This document shows positions 34,330 through 47,600 of a DNA stretch of 64,000 bases, piece by piece. The stretch's first letter is position 1. The number at the start of each line of letters is the position of its first letter. Source of the stretch: Balaenoptera acutorostrata. Lineage: Eukaryota > Chordata > Mammalia > Artiodactyla > Balaenopteridae. The translations under genes and the position numbers were made by a program. Below the pieces are notes generated by a model. The model made no database searches, was not told the origin of the DNA, and saw nothing but the letters and a program-made list of their open reading frames with translations. The DNA is taken from the NCBI RefSeq assembly GCF_949987535.1, contig NC_080081.1:54074153-54138152 (forward strand), written 5' to 3'.

Positions 34330-34850
34330 AATACACCCACATTCTAACCATGTGTCACTGACCCTACACTTGCCCAAACCATCATCATCTCTCTCCTGGA
34401 TTAAAGCAATAGGTTTCACATCGCCCTTCCTGCTACTCACCTTGCCTTCCTGGAATCTTATCTGAATGTGACTGTTTGGTTGATACCATTAAAAGTAGGC
34501 TAGATTATGTTTTTTTCAAATCCTCCAATGATCTCCCTTCTCACTCAGAGTAAAAGACAAAAATTTTTTGTGTGTTACATAGAAGGCCCAATGTTATCTG
34601 ACTCCCCGTGACCTACTTTACTTTTTTCTCCTTAGTGCATCTCATTACCTACCACACTATTATTTACTTGTCTAATTATTTTATTTTGCATCTCCTACAC
34701 ACATGGAATGTAAGCTACATCCATGAGGACAGAGATTCCCCCCCCCATTGTTATATCTTCAGCACCTAGAAGTGTGCCTGACACAGGGTAGACACTCAAA
34801 AAAGACACGTGTTGAATGACAAATGAATGAATGAATGGTTCTTTTCTGAG
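34330..34850 (+). mobile_element. L2 LINE, plus strand
   Basis: CCATCATCATCTCTCTCCTG and GATTAAAGCAATAGG, then ATCTCCCTTCTCACTCAGAG and TAAAAGACAAAAATT, then CATGAGGACAGAGATTCC, GTGCCTGACACAGGGTAGA and a (GAAT)n end at about 34824 are L2 landmarks in order. A C9 run at 34739-34747 is inside. Confidence 0.8.
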
Positions 34851-36839
34851 TCAAAAAAGACAATTTTAGATTCTCTACCATAGTCTTCTATTGAGAGCTT
34901 CTAGAAGGCAAAAACCATAGCCAGTTAGTTTCCTGATTAAATAGATTGAAACTATAAACTGTTTATAATATGTTAATAGCATTAATCATGAGAGGTTTAG
35001 AAAATAAAACCAAAAGTATAGTCATTACACAAAAGACCTAATGTACCTATTGCATAAGTGTTTTAACAAGGAAGCACATGATTTAGAAAAATCTACAGAA
35101 TAGAACATTATAATAGCCAAAGAGATGGAGTAGCTTCCATTTCTAAAAAATTTTCTTCAATCCGGAAATTGTCTGAAAAGGCTGTGTCGGTATCTATGAC
35201 ATCATTAGAGTGAGATAAAAGTGGACACAAACCTGCCCAATTATCCAGGATGTTTACAAGAAAGAATATACTTTGAAGCTAAAGAAAACAAAATAGGATA
35301 AAAATCAAGTCCTATTATTTTATAGAGCAGCTAATAAAAATACAGAATTCACTAAGAACACAGAACAGATGATCTAAGAAATAGAACAAATTAAGAGGGA
35401 TTTGAAAAATATGTGAGTAAAATTAATCCATAACTAGCACCTAACAAAGAATAGGGTTCAAGATCTATCCTGTAACTTTAGAGGTTCATGTCATGAAGTA
35501 TAACTAGCAACTAATCCAATTTAACCTTCCTGATGCCCCTGTCAGATATAGGAAATTAAGATGCACCTTTGGTCTGACAAACTGTAATATTTTTATGTTC
35601 TTAAGTTTAAATGTCTCAGCTCCATCTGGTTCAGCTGCACTTAATCTAGACCCTGCTTCAGTTTTTTAAATAATAAAAGTATTTTACTAGGGGAATAAAA
35701 ATAGCAAATGCTGATCACTGGTTACGGGTTGTGAAAGAAGACATTGCTTGTAACTATAGATATATATTTTTGGAGTTTATGATTACTTACAAAACTAAAT
35801 TAATCTCATCATGTGTCACAGTAAAGCAAATCAATGTCTGGAATGACATACCTTGTAATCAAGCAATGCAAATACATCAGATAATCAACATAAAATCAAT
35901 ATGCAAGTAAAAATGAAATATAAAGTTGTCACTAAATATCTAAATATGAGTAGTGATACAAATCATTTAACCTCTTTTTATTTTCAAATATGGCTAATGA
36001 CTAGAACCATCTAGGGAGATTTTTTAAGATACATATTTCCAGGCTATACCCCCTTGAGATTATAATTCAGAGATTTGGGGTAGATTTGAGAACATTATAA
36101 ACTATTCATATAAACATTTGGAAAATTAGTAGTTATGATTCAGTGCTGTTTTAACACTTAGTCAAAGTTGTCCTTGACCATTTAAAATAAAATGAGAGTA
36201 ATATAAAGAGAAATTATGTATGGTCTGGAATGCGTGTCAAATACTTTAAAAAAATTATTACTATAATGATTTTACTTGGACAATGTAGTGATACAAGTTT
36301 GAAGAAGTCAGAAATATCAGAGCTTTGCACATGTGGGACATAACATATAACCTAGTTAGGAGGAATCTTTTTGGACGTTAACAAGTCATTAGACTACAAG
36401 GGTTAATCCTTCAATTCACAAAACAAGCAAGTGTCAAATTTCAAACATACAAGGAAAAGAGGTTAATGTATTAATTTCCACTTTTCTCGTCTGATCGATG
36501 AGATAAGATTTTCATGAGTTTTCTCAGAATTGCAAAACTTGGCTCACTCTTCCATTTCCATTTAAGAAAAGTTTAGAGGTCTCCATTTGGGACCTATCCT
36601 CAAAGAAGCTACTCCATCTGATATTAAGTGCCTCCAAGATCTCAATATTCAGTCTCAGATATTCTGTATTTCCCAATCACACATTTAAATCTCTGATTTT
36701 CAACTGGAAAGTGACAATAATAGCAGTACCTGCCTGTATAAGTTGGCATTCTTTAGGTTACAACTGACAAACCAAAAATTCATCATTGCCCTCATGGTTA
36801 GGGCTGGCTTTTGGATGCAGAAGTTCAAATGATGTCATA
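34851..36839. other. Unique AT-rich DNA
   Basis: No gene or repeat recognised over about 2 kb; one of the quietest stretches in the window. Confidence 0.45.
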
Positions 36840-37720
36840 CAGATCAGATTATCTGTTTTTAATTTTTAATTAATGAAAACATATTTAGACATTAAAATAA
36901 AAGCCTAGCTTAAGAAATAAAACATTTCAATTATAATTGAAGATCACTCTATATACATATTCTTGATGTATATCCTATCCCCTTACCTGCCTCTTCCCAC
37001 CTTCCAGATAATAGTCACTAACTTGTTCACTTTTACTATTTGTACACTTAATCCATAAATAAATAAATACACACACATGATTTAATTGCATGCCTCAAAT
37101 GTTTTATAAAAGTCTCAGAATATATATGCTTCTGTAACTTGTATTTTGTGCTCAACATATGTGAGATTTGTGAGATTTATCCACGTAAATGCATGTAGAA
37201 CTAGTTCATTATATTAACATTAGTATATGTGATGTCTGTAGAATATTCTAATTTGACTGTTGGACATTCATGTCGCTTCCAAATTTTTACAGAACACAGC
37301 TGAAATAAACATTCTTATACATATCTACTTTGGTAAATATTCTAGAGTTTTTATTCAGGATTTCTTGTCTTTTTCTTACTATTTGACAGGAGTTATTTAG
37401 ACAATATCTATTATAATCTGCAGTTTAATAACAGAAATTGTCTTGCCAATTTCTTCTTGTAGTTTATAGCTTGTCAAAAACACAAAAGATTTATATTTTA
37501 CTGTCATCAAGTATTTCAATATTCTCTTTGATGGTTTGTGATTTTGGAATATACTTTAAAAAATTCTTTACTAGCTCAAGATCATGAAATGATTTTCCTT
37601 TAGATCAATAGGTTTTAGATATTTCTTTTTCATATTTAGTGGTTTAATCCATCTGAAATCTATTTTTTGTGTATAATATAAATTAATTAAAAATTTTTCC
37701 ATATGGATAAATACTTGCTT
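36840..37720 (-). mobile_element. Ancient L1M-type fragment, antisense
   Basis: TTTTTAATTTTTAATTAATG start, CATATGTGAGATTTGTGAGA then TTTATCCACGTAAATGCATG, CAGCTGAAATAAACATTCTT, and TTAGTGGTTTAATCCATCTG (about 37638) match antisense L1 3' UTR and ORF2 wording. Very diverged. Confidence 0.6.
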
Positions 37721-38339
37721 ATTCTAGAAAGAATCATGTGGTCAAGTAAATGGGATGAATTAATTCCCTCAAATCTGGGTCACATGCTTTACTCCAGGAG
37801 CTAAGGAGAAATAGATCTCTACCCAGAGCACATGAAGTGAGAATGGAGAGAATTTGGATCCTTTGTCTCCTCATTAGAAGTTGTTTGATTAAACTATTAA
37901 AAGAGACCAGCAAATGGTTTGTTTTGTTTTGTTTTTGAGGTTTTCTTCTACATTGCTCAAACCAGCTCATATCAGGGAAACAAGAATTCATACAATATAG
38001 GAATCTTCCTCAGGAATAAAGAGTGTGCAGATTGCTGGATGTTTCAAGCACTTTCTATTGTAAATCTAAGTTTAGAAGTGGCCAGATTGGAAGCAAACAA
38101 TAAGAGATAATCCCCTGTATAAATTTTCAATTCGAGAAAACAATGTACAAAATTTTCAAGCTGTTGGCTGCGTACTGCCCACTTATCATCAGGCAAAGCC
38201 TCAAAATTGACCGCCTCATCCCCTCACAGAACACTAGTCAGGCTCTTTGTTCAGAGGAGGCTAATTATGTAAGCAAACTCACATGCACAGCAAAAGAGGA
38301 ATCTCAGGATAGTGGCACAGAATAACTAATCCAATTCTA
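37721..38339. other. Unique DNA
   Basis: Frames of 60-85 codons on both strands (37734-37991, 37919-38110, 38143-38325) lack motifs. No gene supported. Confidence 0.45.
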
Positions 38340-39056
38340 TCATCATAAAATATCAATAGAAAACTTCTGATCACCAGACACATGAAGAAAATAGCAACCA
38401 GAAAGTGAATAATCAAGAGTAAAACAACAAGGAAAACCAACCAACCAACCAAAAAAAAAAGAAAAAAAAAAAGAAGACAAACACCTGAATCCTAAAAAAA
38501 CAAACATAACTTCATGGAATAAAAGAAAACAAAAAATTATCTCATTGTAAATCCTCAAGAAAATAAAATAAGATTCAAGAAATGGAACCATTGAGGAATA
38601 AGAAGAACCTGTTGTGAATTAAAAGAAAGAAGCAGAAAAAAAATAAGAGGCCGAGAATCAACCAAAGAGGCCCAATATTCAATTAATAGATATTCCAGCG
38701 AGAGAGAACAGAGGAAAGAGAAGGTAGAAAATTATAAAGTTAAAAACTAGAAAAATACTTCCCAGCAGTAAAGACACAGATCTTCACATTGAAAGGGACC
38801 AAAAGAATGTAAAAAAACAAAACAAAACAGAAACCCAAAAAGACAGTTCTATACTCTATCTTGTACATTTTCAGAAAGCAAAAGACAAATGATTCAAATA
38901 TTTCTCCTCTGATAAAACCAAAGCATATGCATGTGAATAAAATTGGCATCAAATTTGAAATAAGCAGCATTACATGCTATGAAAGTTCTGAGAATATCAT
39001 TTTAAATTGTAATTTTATTATCCATACAAACTCTCAACCAAATGTAAGATCACAAT
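38340..39056 (+). mobile_element. Ancient L1M/HAL1 ORF1-region fragment, part 1
   Basis: GAAGAAAATAGCAACCAGAA, GAGAGAACAGAGGAAAGAG and ATCTTCACATTGAAAGGGAC then CAAAAGAATG resemble sense ORF1-region sequence of old L1M/HAL1. The minus-strand frames over it are antisense shadows of A-rich DNA. Confidence 0.6.
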
Positions 39057-39400
39057 AAAGAAATTTCAGGACTTCCCTGGTGGCACAGTGGTTAAGAATC
39101 TGCTTGCCAGTGTAGCGGATACAGGTCCAGGAAGATCCCACATGCTGCAGAGCAACTAAGCCCGTGTGCCACAACTACTGAAGCCCACGCACCTAGAGCC
39201 CGTATTCCACAACAAGAGAAGCCACCGCAATGAGAGGCCACCACCATGAAAAACCCATGCACCACAAGGGCGAAAAGTAACCCCCAATCGCCAGAACTAG
39301 AGAAAGCCCACGTGCAGAAACGAAGACCCCACGCAGCCAAAAATAAAATAGAAAATAAGTAAATTTTAAAAGAAAATTAAAAAAAAAAAAGAAATTTCAG
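39057..39400 (+). mobile_element. CHR-type SINE, plus strand, 13-bp TSD
   Basis: TSD AAAGAAATTTCAG lies at 39057-39069 and 39388-39400, perfect. The body opens GACTTCCCTGGTGGCACAGT and ends in an A-rich tail. Part of the B box region is deleted (GGTCCAGGAAGATCCC instead of GGTTCGA plus about 10 more bases), and it has one fewer internal CAACTACTGA module than the SINE at 51273. It interrupts the L1M/HAL1 copy. Confidence 0.95.
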
Positions 39401-39700
39401 TATGTAAGAATATACTTCTCTTATCTTTTTTCAAGGAAGGAGAAAGACAGGATATAAGAAAGAATATGGTTAAAAAAAAAAAAAAAAGAATCTACAAAAG
39501 ATGCCCACACAGCTGGTCTAGAAAGATATTGGTCCAAACTAGAACAGGAAGTCAATGAGTTATAAGCAAAATATCCTCAAGAGAAGGTATAATGCATTCT
39601 ATTCAAAAGTTACCCAGTGTAAAAATCTGTAATTTCTTAACAAAAAACAAAAAAGTAAAATAAAATGAGAATTGAACTTTACCCAGTGTTAAACAAACTT
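39401..39700 (+). mobile_element. Ancient L1M/HAL1 fragment, part 2
   Basis: TTCAAGGAAGGAGAAAGACA and the A-rich context continue the style of the upstream copy past the SINE. The limit is uncertain. An A15 run lies at 39474-39487. Confidence 0.4.
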
Positions 39701-41224
39701 AAATATATGGCAAGTTTTTATCAAATGATGAAATGTGAGAAAAGAGAATCCATTTGAACTTCATGTTTGAAATACTCTCCTTAGAGTTCACAGGGGTTAA
39801 AGGAGAAAATCTAATCATGGCATACCAATTTGCATCATAGGGAGCAGTGTTTCCATAATCATCAGGTAAATAATAAATAAAGGTTTTGAACTTTGTAATA
39901 TAAAAAGAACAGAAGAGAATCTAAAAGGTATTAATTTGACAGTGTACAGATAAAGTTATGGCTGATAGATATTGATCATTGATGAAAAGTGGTAGAAAGG
40001 ATCGGAGTACTAATATCCTCATCTACACCATCGGAAGTCAAGAGAAATGACCTAGACTTGCTGGGACAAGAAATTCAAGTTTATGCATATTATTTTAAGT
40101 AGAATTAGTAAACCAAAAGAATAATGATAATAATCTAAAAATTTATGTTTGTAAAGGAGATGGAAAGGTGCATGGGGTTACTATTTGTAAGGTAAATCTT
40201 TACCTTCCTTAAAGGAGAATAAATATATGATTAAGTGTTGCTTATTCATAGATATGGAAGCAATTACCAGAGCTGCAATTATTAAGAAATGATTGTTTCA
40301 GCTATGGAAGGTGGTTTAATAGGCTGCTGTTTTGTTTCACAGGTTCTTTAAAACAATTTGTATTTTTACAATGTATTTGGATTTGTGTGTTTGTTTTACT
40401 TTGATTTAATTTTTTTAAAGCCAAAACACAAAATATCTGATGGAGAATATAGATAAATGGGCTACTTAGTCGAAGTCCATCCATAGCTGCTGACACATGT
40501 CATGCAGCTCTGCCTCATTGATTCAAAAAGAATACAATTGTGAGGGCTGTGTAGTAGATTGATGGGCTCTCCTTGGTTGGCAGCTGGTTTCAGTGAGAAA
40601 AAAGAAATACCTCAGAGGTGGGTAATGAGTGTGCTGAGTTCGTTAAAAGAAAGGCAAACAGTTATCTCATTCTTTTTATAACTTTCTGAATAGTGGTTTT
40701 AATAAAGTATTAACAAAATATTTTGGCTCCTAGCAGCCTAAAAATGAAGGCCATATAACATTCAAAAGAACTTCTCTTCATTAAGGAATTAACATCCTTT
40801 TAAAATCCAAATAGAATGTTGTTATTGAAATAACCAAGTCCACTAAGGCATTTCATTTTCTGAGGCAAATATCTTTCTATAAGGCTAAATTCATCTTAGA
40901 ATATTTTATAAGCATCATTTTTACTTCTTTTTAAAATTTTGGGAGTATCTTAGCATTACCTTAATACCAATACCTAAATACTAATGTCCTATTTTCTAAT
41001 TTTCTTTGATATTTTAAAAAGAAAAATTATAACAGTGGATTTTAATGAAAGTCACTCTTACAGGACTACTAGTAAAACTCTTTAAGATATTTTTATGTAA
41101 TTGTATGTATCTTTCTTATAATATCTTCATGTAATATTCCTTACCTTTTCCTTAAATAATCTATTATCCTTTAATGAGCCCTAAATTATTCCATCTTCTT
41201 ACAAAGTTAAATACTTTGTCAATT
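39701..41224. other. Unique AT-rich DNA
   Basis: Nothing firm. Parts of 39700-40250 could still be decayed HAL1, but I cannot show it. Confidence 0.45.
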
Positions 41225-41535
41225 TAGAGAAAGACTAATACTGTATGATACCACTTATAAATGGAATCTAAAAAGTACAACAAACTAGTGAATATAACAA
41301 AAATGAAGCAGACTCACAGATATAGAGAACAAGTTAGTGGTTACCAGTGGGGAGAGGGAAGGGGCAATACAGGGCTGTGAGAGTGGGAGGTATAAAATAT
41401 TGGGTATAAGATAGGCTCAAGGACGTATTGTATGACACAGGGAATAGAGCCAATATTTTGTAATAACTGTAAATGGAAAGTAACCTTTAAATTGTATAAC
41501 AATTTTAAAAATTAATTAAAAAGAAAAATAAATAA
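41225..41535 (+). mobile_element. 5'-truncated L1 3' end, plus strand
   Basis: CTGTATGATACCACTTATAA and ATGGAATCTAAAAAG, GACTCACAGATATAGAGAAC, AAGTTAGTGGTTACCAGTGG and GACACAGGGAATAGAGCC run in order to an A-rich tail. It is the sense counterpart of the antisense copies at 3, 5 and 7 kb. No clear TSD. Confidence 0.9.
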
Positions 41536-42379
41536 ATAAACTCATTTCCTGGAAAGCAACTCTTATGATTTCCTGAGTTACTCATTGATTTTTTTAAGCT
41601 TTTACTCCATAAACAGTAAGGTAGGAATTGTGAGTTTCTTGTCTATGTATCCAATGATACCACAAAATACTTTGAATTCCTTTCCAGACACAGACACAGG
41701 ATATGGATGTCTTTTTTTGTTGTTGTTGGTTTTTTTTAAACAGTGGTTCTGATACTCCTGTGAAGCTCAGGATATTTAGTCAAAGTTTCTATATTCCCCA
41801 CTGTATTTTCCAAGTCATACAGAACATTTATATTAATCTAATAGTCAAGCATACTGATTTCAAGAATCAACCTAATTGTTCAAGATTATTTATGGCATGA
41901 AAACTTATTGCTTTTTTAATGTTTAATATTTAAATTTTTAAAATTAATAAATTAAACCAATTTGGTTGGAACGAAAACCATTTAACTCAATGGAACATGA
42001 GCAAATGATACACATTTTAAATTTACTTCCATGTTTGCATTAAAACAAAACAAAACAAAATGTTGGACACAGTAGGATCATCCTCCTCCTAATAGAACCC
42101 CATGAAAGCCATGTGGTATCCATGATTAAAAATTGAAAAATAAAAGCCATGTACCCCAAAATTCTTAAGATATCATTGTGTTACAACTAGTTTTATGAAC
42201 TCTGTTTAAATAATTGTATGATATGAGCATTAGATAAAGCCTTTTATGTAAGCAAATACAATTCCCATGACCTGAAATTTCCTCAAGAATAGGGTTAAAT
42301 GGAATCATTTACAGACACTGTACTTTGGAACCTTAAAAGAAAATGGCATTTGTGATAGAAATAGCTTATTCATTCACCA
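41536..42379. other. Unique AT-rich DNA
   Basis: Nothing recognised; (CAAAA)n-like run at about 42044-42060. Confidence 0.45.
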
Positions 42380-42715
42380 ACTCCCCTTTCCTTCCCATTC
42401 ACACTGTTGTGTTGCATTTCTTTCCAGACAGATCCAGTCATGGGGCTAAAATCTGGCCAGAGGAATGCAGGATAGAGTAAGGTCCTCCACTTGAACACCT
42501 CATTCCTGCAAATCCTCAGCTATCCTTCCTAGTCATCTAGCCGGATTGAGAGGACAAGTTGGGAGGTGCCTGGGTCCACAGAGAACTGAATAGACCAGAG
42601 TCCCTCTCCCTTTTCTTGCATTGGATTGTGACATGGGGGATAAATACAATTCTATTATATATTACATAAAGCCACTGAAATATTGGGTTTATTATATCAG
42701 GTAGCCTATCTTTAT
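42380..42715 (+). mobile_element. LTR, ERVL/MaLR-like, plus strand
   Basis: GGAGGTGCCTGGGTCCACAG, GTGACATGGGGGATAAATAC and TAAAGCCACTGAAATATTGG then GTTTATTATATCAGGTAGCC match the 3' half of the same LTR type seen at 19425-19860. Diverged. Confidence 0.5.
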
Positions 42716-43579
42716 TTCACAAAATGTACCAAGCCACCAGTAACATCCCCAGATTAAGAAACAAGAGACCCAGATTATAGCCCCTGACCTGCCATTCCCT
42801 ACACAAACAGCCATAGTTGCATCAGTGGTGTCACTTCAGATGAGCTTCATGTGGGCAACATCATCATTGCTGAATCACACTACTAAAAACAAAAACAAAC
42901 AAAAAAAACATGCAATGGTCACTCTTTGTTGAACCTCCATTAAGTTACGTAAAAGGCTAGACAGATATTCAGCTAATTTCACAGGTAAAAACAAACAGGC
43001 TTGGAGCTGCTTCAAATGACATAGTTACCAATCAGCAGAGACAATGGGAGACACCAAGTCTCTATGACTCCTGCTACCTCTCAGTGAACTATGGGGGAAC
43101 GTCACACAGGTACTCTACTTCCCTACACTCAGTGTCCTCATCAGAAGATTGGGTCAGAAAAACTCTAAAGGCTTTGACTCCAAGATCTCTCTATGAGAAA
43201 TAAGAAATAGTTGTCAGAAAAACAAGGAAGTGTTGGCTGACATATTTATATTTGTGCTAAACTATTACAACTGTGTTATATATCCTACAGAACTATGTGG
43301 AGAAAGTTGGTGGACTTACTCGCTAACTTTCCTTCCAATTTTCCTCTCTCTTCCTCCCCTTCACTAAACACACACACACTGTCCTTCATAACCTACAGTG
43401 ATTCGCTATGTGGCTCCTTTATCTGACAATGTTTTGAAAAGTGAATACCAGCTATAGGGAAGATAGGATATCAGGGGACCTGACGAAGACAAACTTGTGT
43501 ATGACACAAATTTTATACCCAAAGAAATTTTACATATACTTTTGGAAGATACTCAAATAACAATGAGATCATCTCAAGA
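42716..43579. other. Unique DNA with weak MIR-like words at about 43080-43190
   Basis: CACTCAGTGTCCTCATCAGA then AGATTGGG recalls MIR, too short to call firmly. Confidence 0.35.
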
Positions 43580-43589
43580 AGAGGGATGG

Positions 43590-43740
43590 TGATCTCAATA
43601 CAAAGTACTTTAGTGAGGAGCCATCTGGAGTAAACTCTGAAGAACCAGGAAGATTTGTATTATGTAAGACAGGTGGGCAAGAGGAAAGGTGATAATCTAG
43701 CAAGAGGAAGCAGAGTGAGCTAAGCAGTCATGAGGGTGGA
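43590..43740 (-). mobile_element. Possible L2 LINE fragment, minus strand
   Basis: GTAAACTCTGAAGAACCAGG and GTGGGCAAGAGGAAAGG resemble reversed L2 wording. Weak. Confidence 0.35.
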
Positions 43741-43954
43741 AAGCATGAGAAAATCCATTAACGTTCGGTCCAGGGTAGGGTGTTTCACTCTATGTGGTCT
43801 CCTCTCCTACTCCCTGAACTTACAAATGCATGTATTTTTGAGGGTTTCCTCATTTATCCTCTTTCCATGTCTGCCACATTACCACCTATGTGCTAATGGT
43901 TTCTGCATCTATGTTTTATTTCTTTCATCTATGTATACGGCACTTTACCCTGCC

Positions 43955-44125
43955 AGATAATTATCTAAGCATTAACAAATACTAAGCCATTTGAATGCAT
44001 ATACATTTCAATAGGATAGGTGTACTATTTTTATTCCCATATTACAGGTAAGGAACTGAGGCCCAGGGAGGTTGAATACCTTGCCCAAGGTCCTGCAGTT
44101 AATAAGGGTTAAAGTTGGGAAATAG
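43955..44125 (-). mobile_element. MIR SINE, minus strand
   Basis: TATTACAGGTAAGGAACTGA, GGCCCAGGGAGGTTGAATAC and CTTGCCCAAGGTCCTGCAGT form an unusually well kept reverse MIR core. Confidence 0.88.
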
Positions 44126-45544
44126 CCACTCAGGTAAGACACATCTCCTGAATCTTGAACAGCCATGATCAGCTATGGTATGGCATAAATTTGGGAAATC
44201 GTCTAAATAGATGTGATTGTTGAAGACTTGTAGAGGGTTCAATGTTTGACTGTCAATTGTCAATGTGTACAGAATACTGGGAAAAGAACCAGGGATAGAA
44301 ATATCCACTTTTAGAAACAAAGGAAGGAAGCAGAGTCAGGGGCAGAACTGGAAATATAGGCAAGGCAAACAAGAGCCTGCCTTGCCGTAGAATTTGGGGT
44401 AAAAGAGAGGCAAAACAGGAACATGGTCCACAGATTAAATGCTGCAAAGTTAAGTGGCCTGAGTGCTAAGAAAACACAATACTTGATATTCTTGTGACTT
44501 GTTTGAGAGCACTCCTGAGATCAATGAGTAGGCAACAATAAAGTGGATATGGTGAATATAAATCTATAAGGGAAGATGAGGTGTTATAGACAATGCATTA
44601 GAAGATCTGGTTCTACTGAGAGATTTGGGAATGCCTTTTTTTCTCCACCCTATTCATTAGCCTTTATTCTCTTCAGCTAATAAAACAGAAGAGTTTGGCT
44701 AAATAATTTCTATTCAGTTTTACGACCTTATCAGAGTATTGACTGCATAGGGAGAAAGGATTTGGAGGACGGCGTGTGTGTTTAAAGCAAATGTTTATTG
44801 GTGCCACAGAGTAACCCAGCTCTGCTGACTTCAACACCTATCATGAGACCCAACTGACTCTAAGTGAGACACACAAAACTGCCCGAAGAAAGCTGAGTAA
44901 AAATCAAATCTAGTGGAATTTTCTTCGTTATTTTCTAATTTCACCTTTTAAGTGGACATCTTCAAGACTCTTCATGACTCCTTGAGAGGCTCTGAAGGCT
45001 AAAATTACCACCAAATGCTTCTTTTCCTATGTCAGCCCTTAATTTGGGCTTTTTTATTCCCTTAAGACCTCAGGTTCAGGCATAACCATCAAGTGCTTGG
45101 GGTGACCAAATTTGAACTTCTGCTATTTGCCATCATTTGATGTAATTTCAGTGTCAACTTGTTCACTTTTAAAATGTCAGTAACACTTATTCAAACTGAA
45201 TCAAACAAAAAAACTTTGGGTTGTCAGGGCATTCCAGAAGATCACAGAATGAGAGCTAAATACTTACTGGTGTGTCTTCTAAAGAACAGCAGAGAAAATA
45301 ACATTGCCACTGAAATGTTAGGAGCTATAAAAATGCCTGGGTAACTAAGCTCTCTACCCAAAACTCAAAGACATTTTAGGACATATCAAAGCCAGCAGGA
45401 GAAGCTAATGGATGTAACAGAGTCCCATAGGAAAAGGGATTTCAAAAGCTACTCAATTCAACCTCCAGCTCCCATGCATGTTCTTAAGGTGGTAGAGAGG
45501 ACATTTGTTTTATTCGAACTTTCTGAACTTACCTTCTAAATTTT
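44126..45544. other. Unique DNA
   Basis: Nothing recognised. Short frames at 44099-44447 and 45159-45344 have no motif. Confidence 0.45.
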
Positions 45545-45900
45545 GTAGCTTTCTATTCAATGAGTCTTGTTTCCCCAAGTAGAAGAGCATTTTGCCAGCC
45601 TCTCTTGCAGCTGGGACACATGTATTCAGGTTCTGTAGATGGGCTAGTCAGAAACATGATCCTGAGATTTATTTTAGGAAGAGAGTGATGTGAAGAGGGC
45701 AGAATTATGTGAAGGTGGCAAAGGGCAGAAGGATGTTCAATTCTCAGAGGCAGCAAAAACAGAGGTCTAAGCAGATACTCTCAGGCTCAGAGGCTGTGGT
45801 GTAAGCCATGTGTGCCTGGCAGCTATGGGTGTAAAGTTTCCTCTAGAGGCACCTAAACTATAATATGAGTATTAGATAGTTCCTGGCTACCCAGCCAGAG
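45545..45900 (+). mobile_element. Possible old LTR fragment
   Basis: TTGCCAGCCTCTCTTGCAGC and TGGGACACATGTATTCAGG recall the opening of a mammalian LTR (CCAGCCTCCCTTGCAGCTAG). The rest is too diverged to be sure. Confidence 0.35.
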
Positions 45901-46179
45901 CTTAACTCTTTGCCCTCTTGAAAAATGTGGATACCTCTTAATGTCCTTTGTAAAGTTCCTTTCACCTTAAATGAGATAGACTAGGCTTTAATTTTTGCAA
46001 CTAAGAATGTTTACCTTTAAATGGAAATTTCAAACAATTGATTTTTGAAAGATATATCAGGATAATTATAAGAAAGCCTATATTCTGGTCTTGTCTACTG
46101 TGCCAATTTTTCCCATGGTTATTTTTCCTTTCAAACCACTTCTTGAAATGCACCTGGCTTCTTAGCTCTGCTGGCTTCA
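45901..46179. other. Unique DNA
   Basis: Nothing recognised. Confidence 0.4.
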
Positions 46180-46460
46180 TTCATTTGTGTATCCATTCAA
46201 CTCTGATGTAGTGAACATCTATACAGCTTATTGAGTGTCTAGTATCCAATGAATAATGATGGCTGAAACTGTCCTTGATTTCAAGAAATTTCCAGGACTA
46301 AAAGTAAACTAGGAAACAAGTATGTATAAAACAATGATATCATACAATTAACGTTATGATGAAAGTGAGCACAGGTCACTGGGAGAACACAGAGGAGGGT
46401 AATACATTTAACACAGGGCTAGGAGGTGGGAAATTCAAGAAAGACCAGATAAAGAAAACT
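46180..46460 (-). mobile_element. L2 LINE fragment, minus strand
   Basis: CTTATTGAGTGTCTAGTATC, GATGGCTGAAACTGTCCTTG and the later GTCACTGGGAGAACACAGAG parallel reversed L2 (TTATTGAGCACCTACTATG then CTGCCCTCATGGAGCTT). Confidence 0.5.
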
Positions 46461-46907
46461 ACAAGTTAAAAAATAAAGAATGAGTAGGGGTAGATAAATG
46501 TGGAGATACATGATTGACAGCATATTCAAAGTCTTAATTCCAAGAAAAAACATTGCATTCCTGAGGAAATACAAGGCATACAGTAGGACTTGAGCTACAG
46601 TAAAATGGCATGTGAAGTGAAGCTAACAGGTAAACCAGAAACAATGATCCATACTGAGGAATATATCAGAAATGGGAAATCATTGGAGAACTGAAGCCTT
46701 TAAGGCTGGGACACAGACCTCAAGCGAACTAGGATGAAGAGAATGATCATGTTATGATGACTTTTTTTAAAGGGTTATTTGTTTATTCTTGTCTGACTGA
46801 TTAAAAGAGCTTATCACTTTTTCTACAATGTGCCAAACAATTAGGGGCATGTTAGTGCCTCTCTGCAGGGTCCTGATTTAAGCTTCTTTATTTTAATCAG
46901 CCAGGGG

Positions 46908-46910
<3 letters not shown>
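46461..46910. other. Unique DNA
   Basis: Nothing recognised. Confidence 0.4.

Positions 46911-46951
<41 letters not shown>
46911..46951. repeat. (TA)n microsatellite, about 41 bases
   Basis: Pure alternating TA with no interruption; likely length-variable. Confidence 0.98.
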
Positions 46952-46953
<2 letters not shown>

Positions 46954-47479
46954 TGCTGAGCAGAAGAAAGTAGTGGAGTTCTCCTCACTTCAGATAATAC
47001 TGACCAGGTTTCTCTGCTGAAGTGATCCCTCAGTAGTTTGTCCTCCAATGTAGGGCTCAGTGCCTTAGAAATGAACACAGAGTCATATTTACATGGGTCT
47101 TTATGTTATAACTACCAATGAGCAAAATCCCTGCTATTATGACTTAAAATGCAGAGCAAAATCTCTTAACCTATTCCTACCCCTTCTCTCTAAGACTCAT
47201 CTTCCTAACTAAGAAGTAATTTCTTCTTAGTCTCCCAGCCTCAAGTCAGGCATTATGATGTTTTTCACTTACTTTATGTTATTCTACAAGGATATCAAGT
47301 CTTCCCTTCACTCTGTTAAAGGAAATCATCCCAGAACTGTGTTCCCAAGCCTGGTTACCTCCCTTATTCTTGGGAACTTACCTCTTTATCATATTTTTTT
47401 CCTTCCCAACACCTGTTAGGAAATAAGTAAAATCTGGAGTCATCCTGAGCAACAGTGTTAGGGAACTTGGAACTCTCTC
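46952..47479. other. Unique DNA
   Basis: Nothing recognised. Confidence 0.4.
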
Positions 47480-47600
47480 CTACATTCACCCAGTGTCCAT
47501 GCACTGACCACTGACACCACATCAGTACTGTTCTAGGTGCTGAGGATACAATAATGAACAAGACAAGCATGGCCCCTGCCCACAGAGCTTAAAAAGGTAC
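47480..47600 (-). mobile_element. L2 LINE 3' part, minus strand
   Basis: TACTGTTCTAGGTGCTGAGG, ATACAATAATGAACAAGACA and GCCCCTGCCCACAGAGCTTA match the reversed L2 end well. Confidence 0.75.

Noticed and set aside
37734..38325. Cluster of short frames on both strands
   Set aside because: Lengths are near random expectation and no motif is present.
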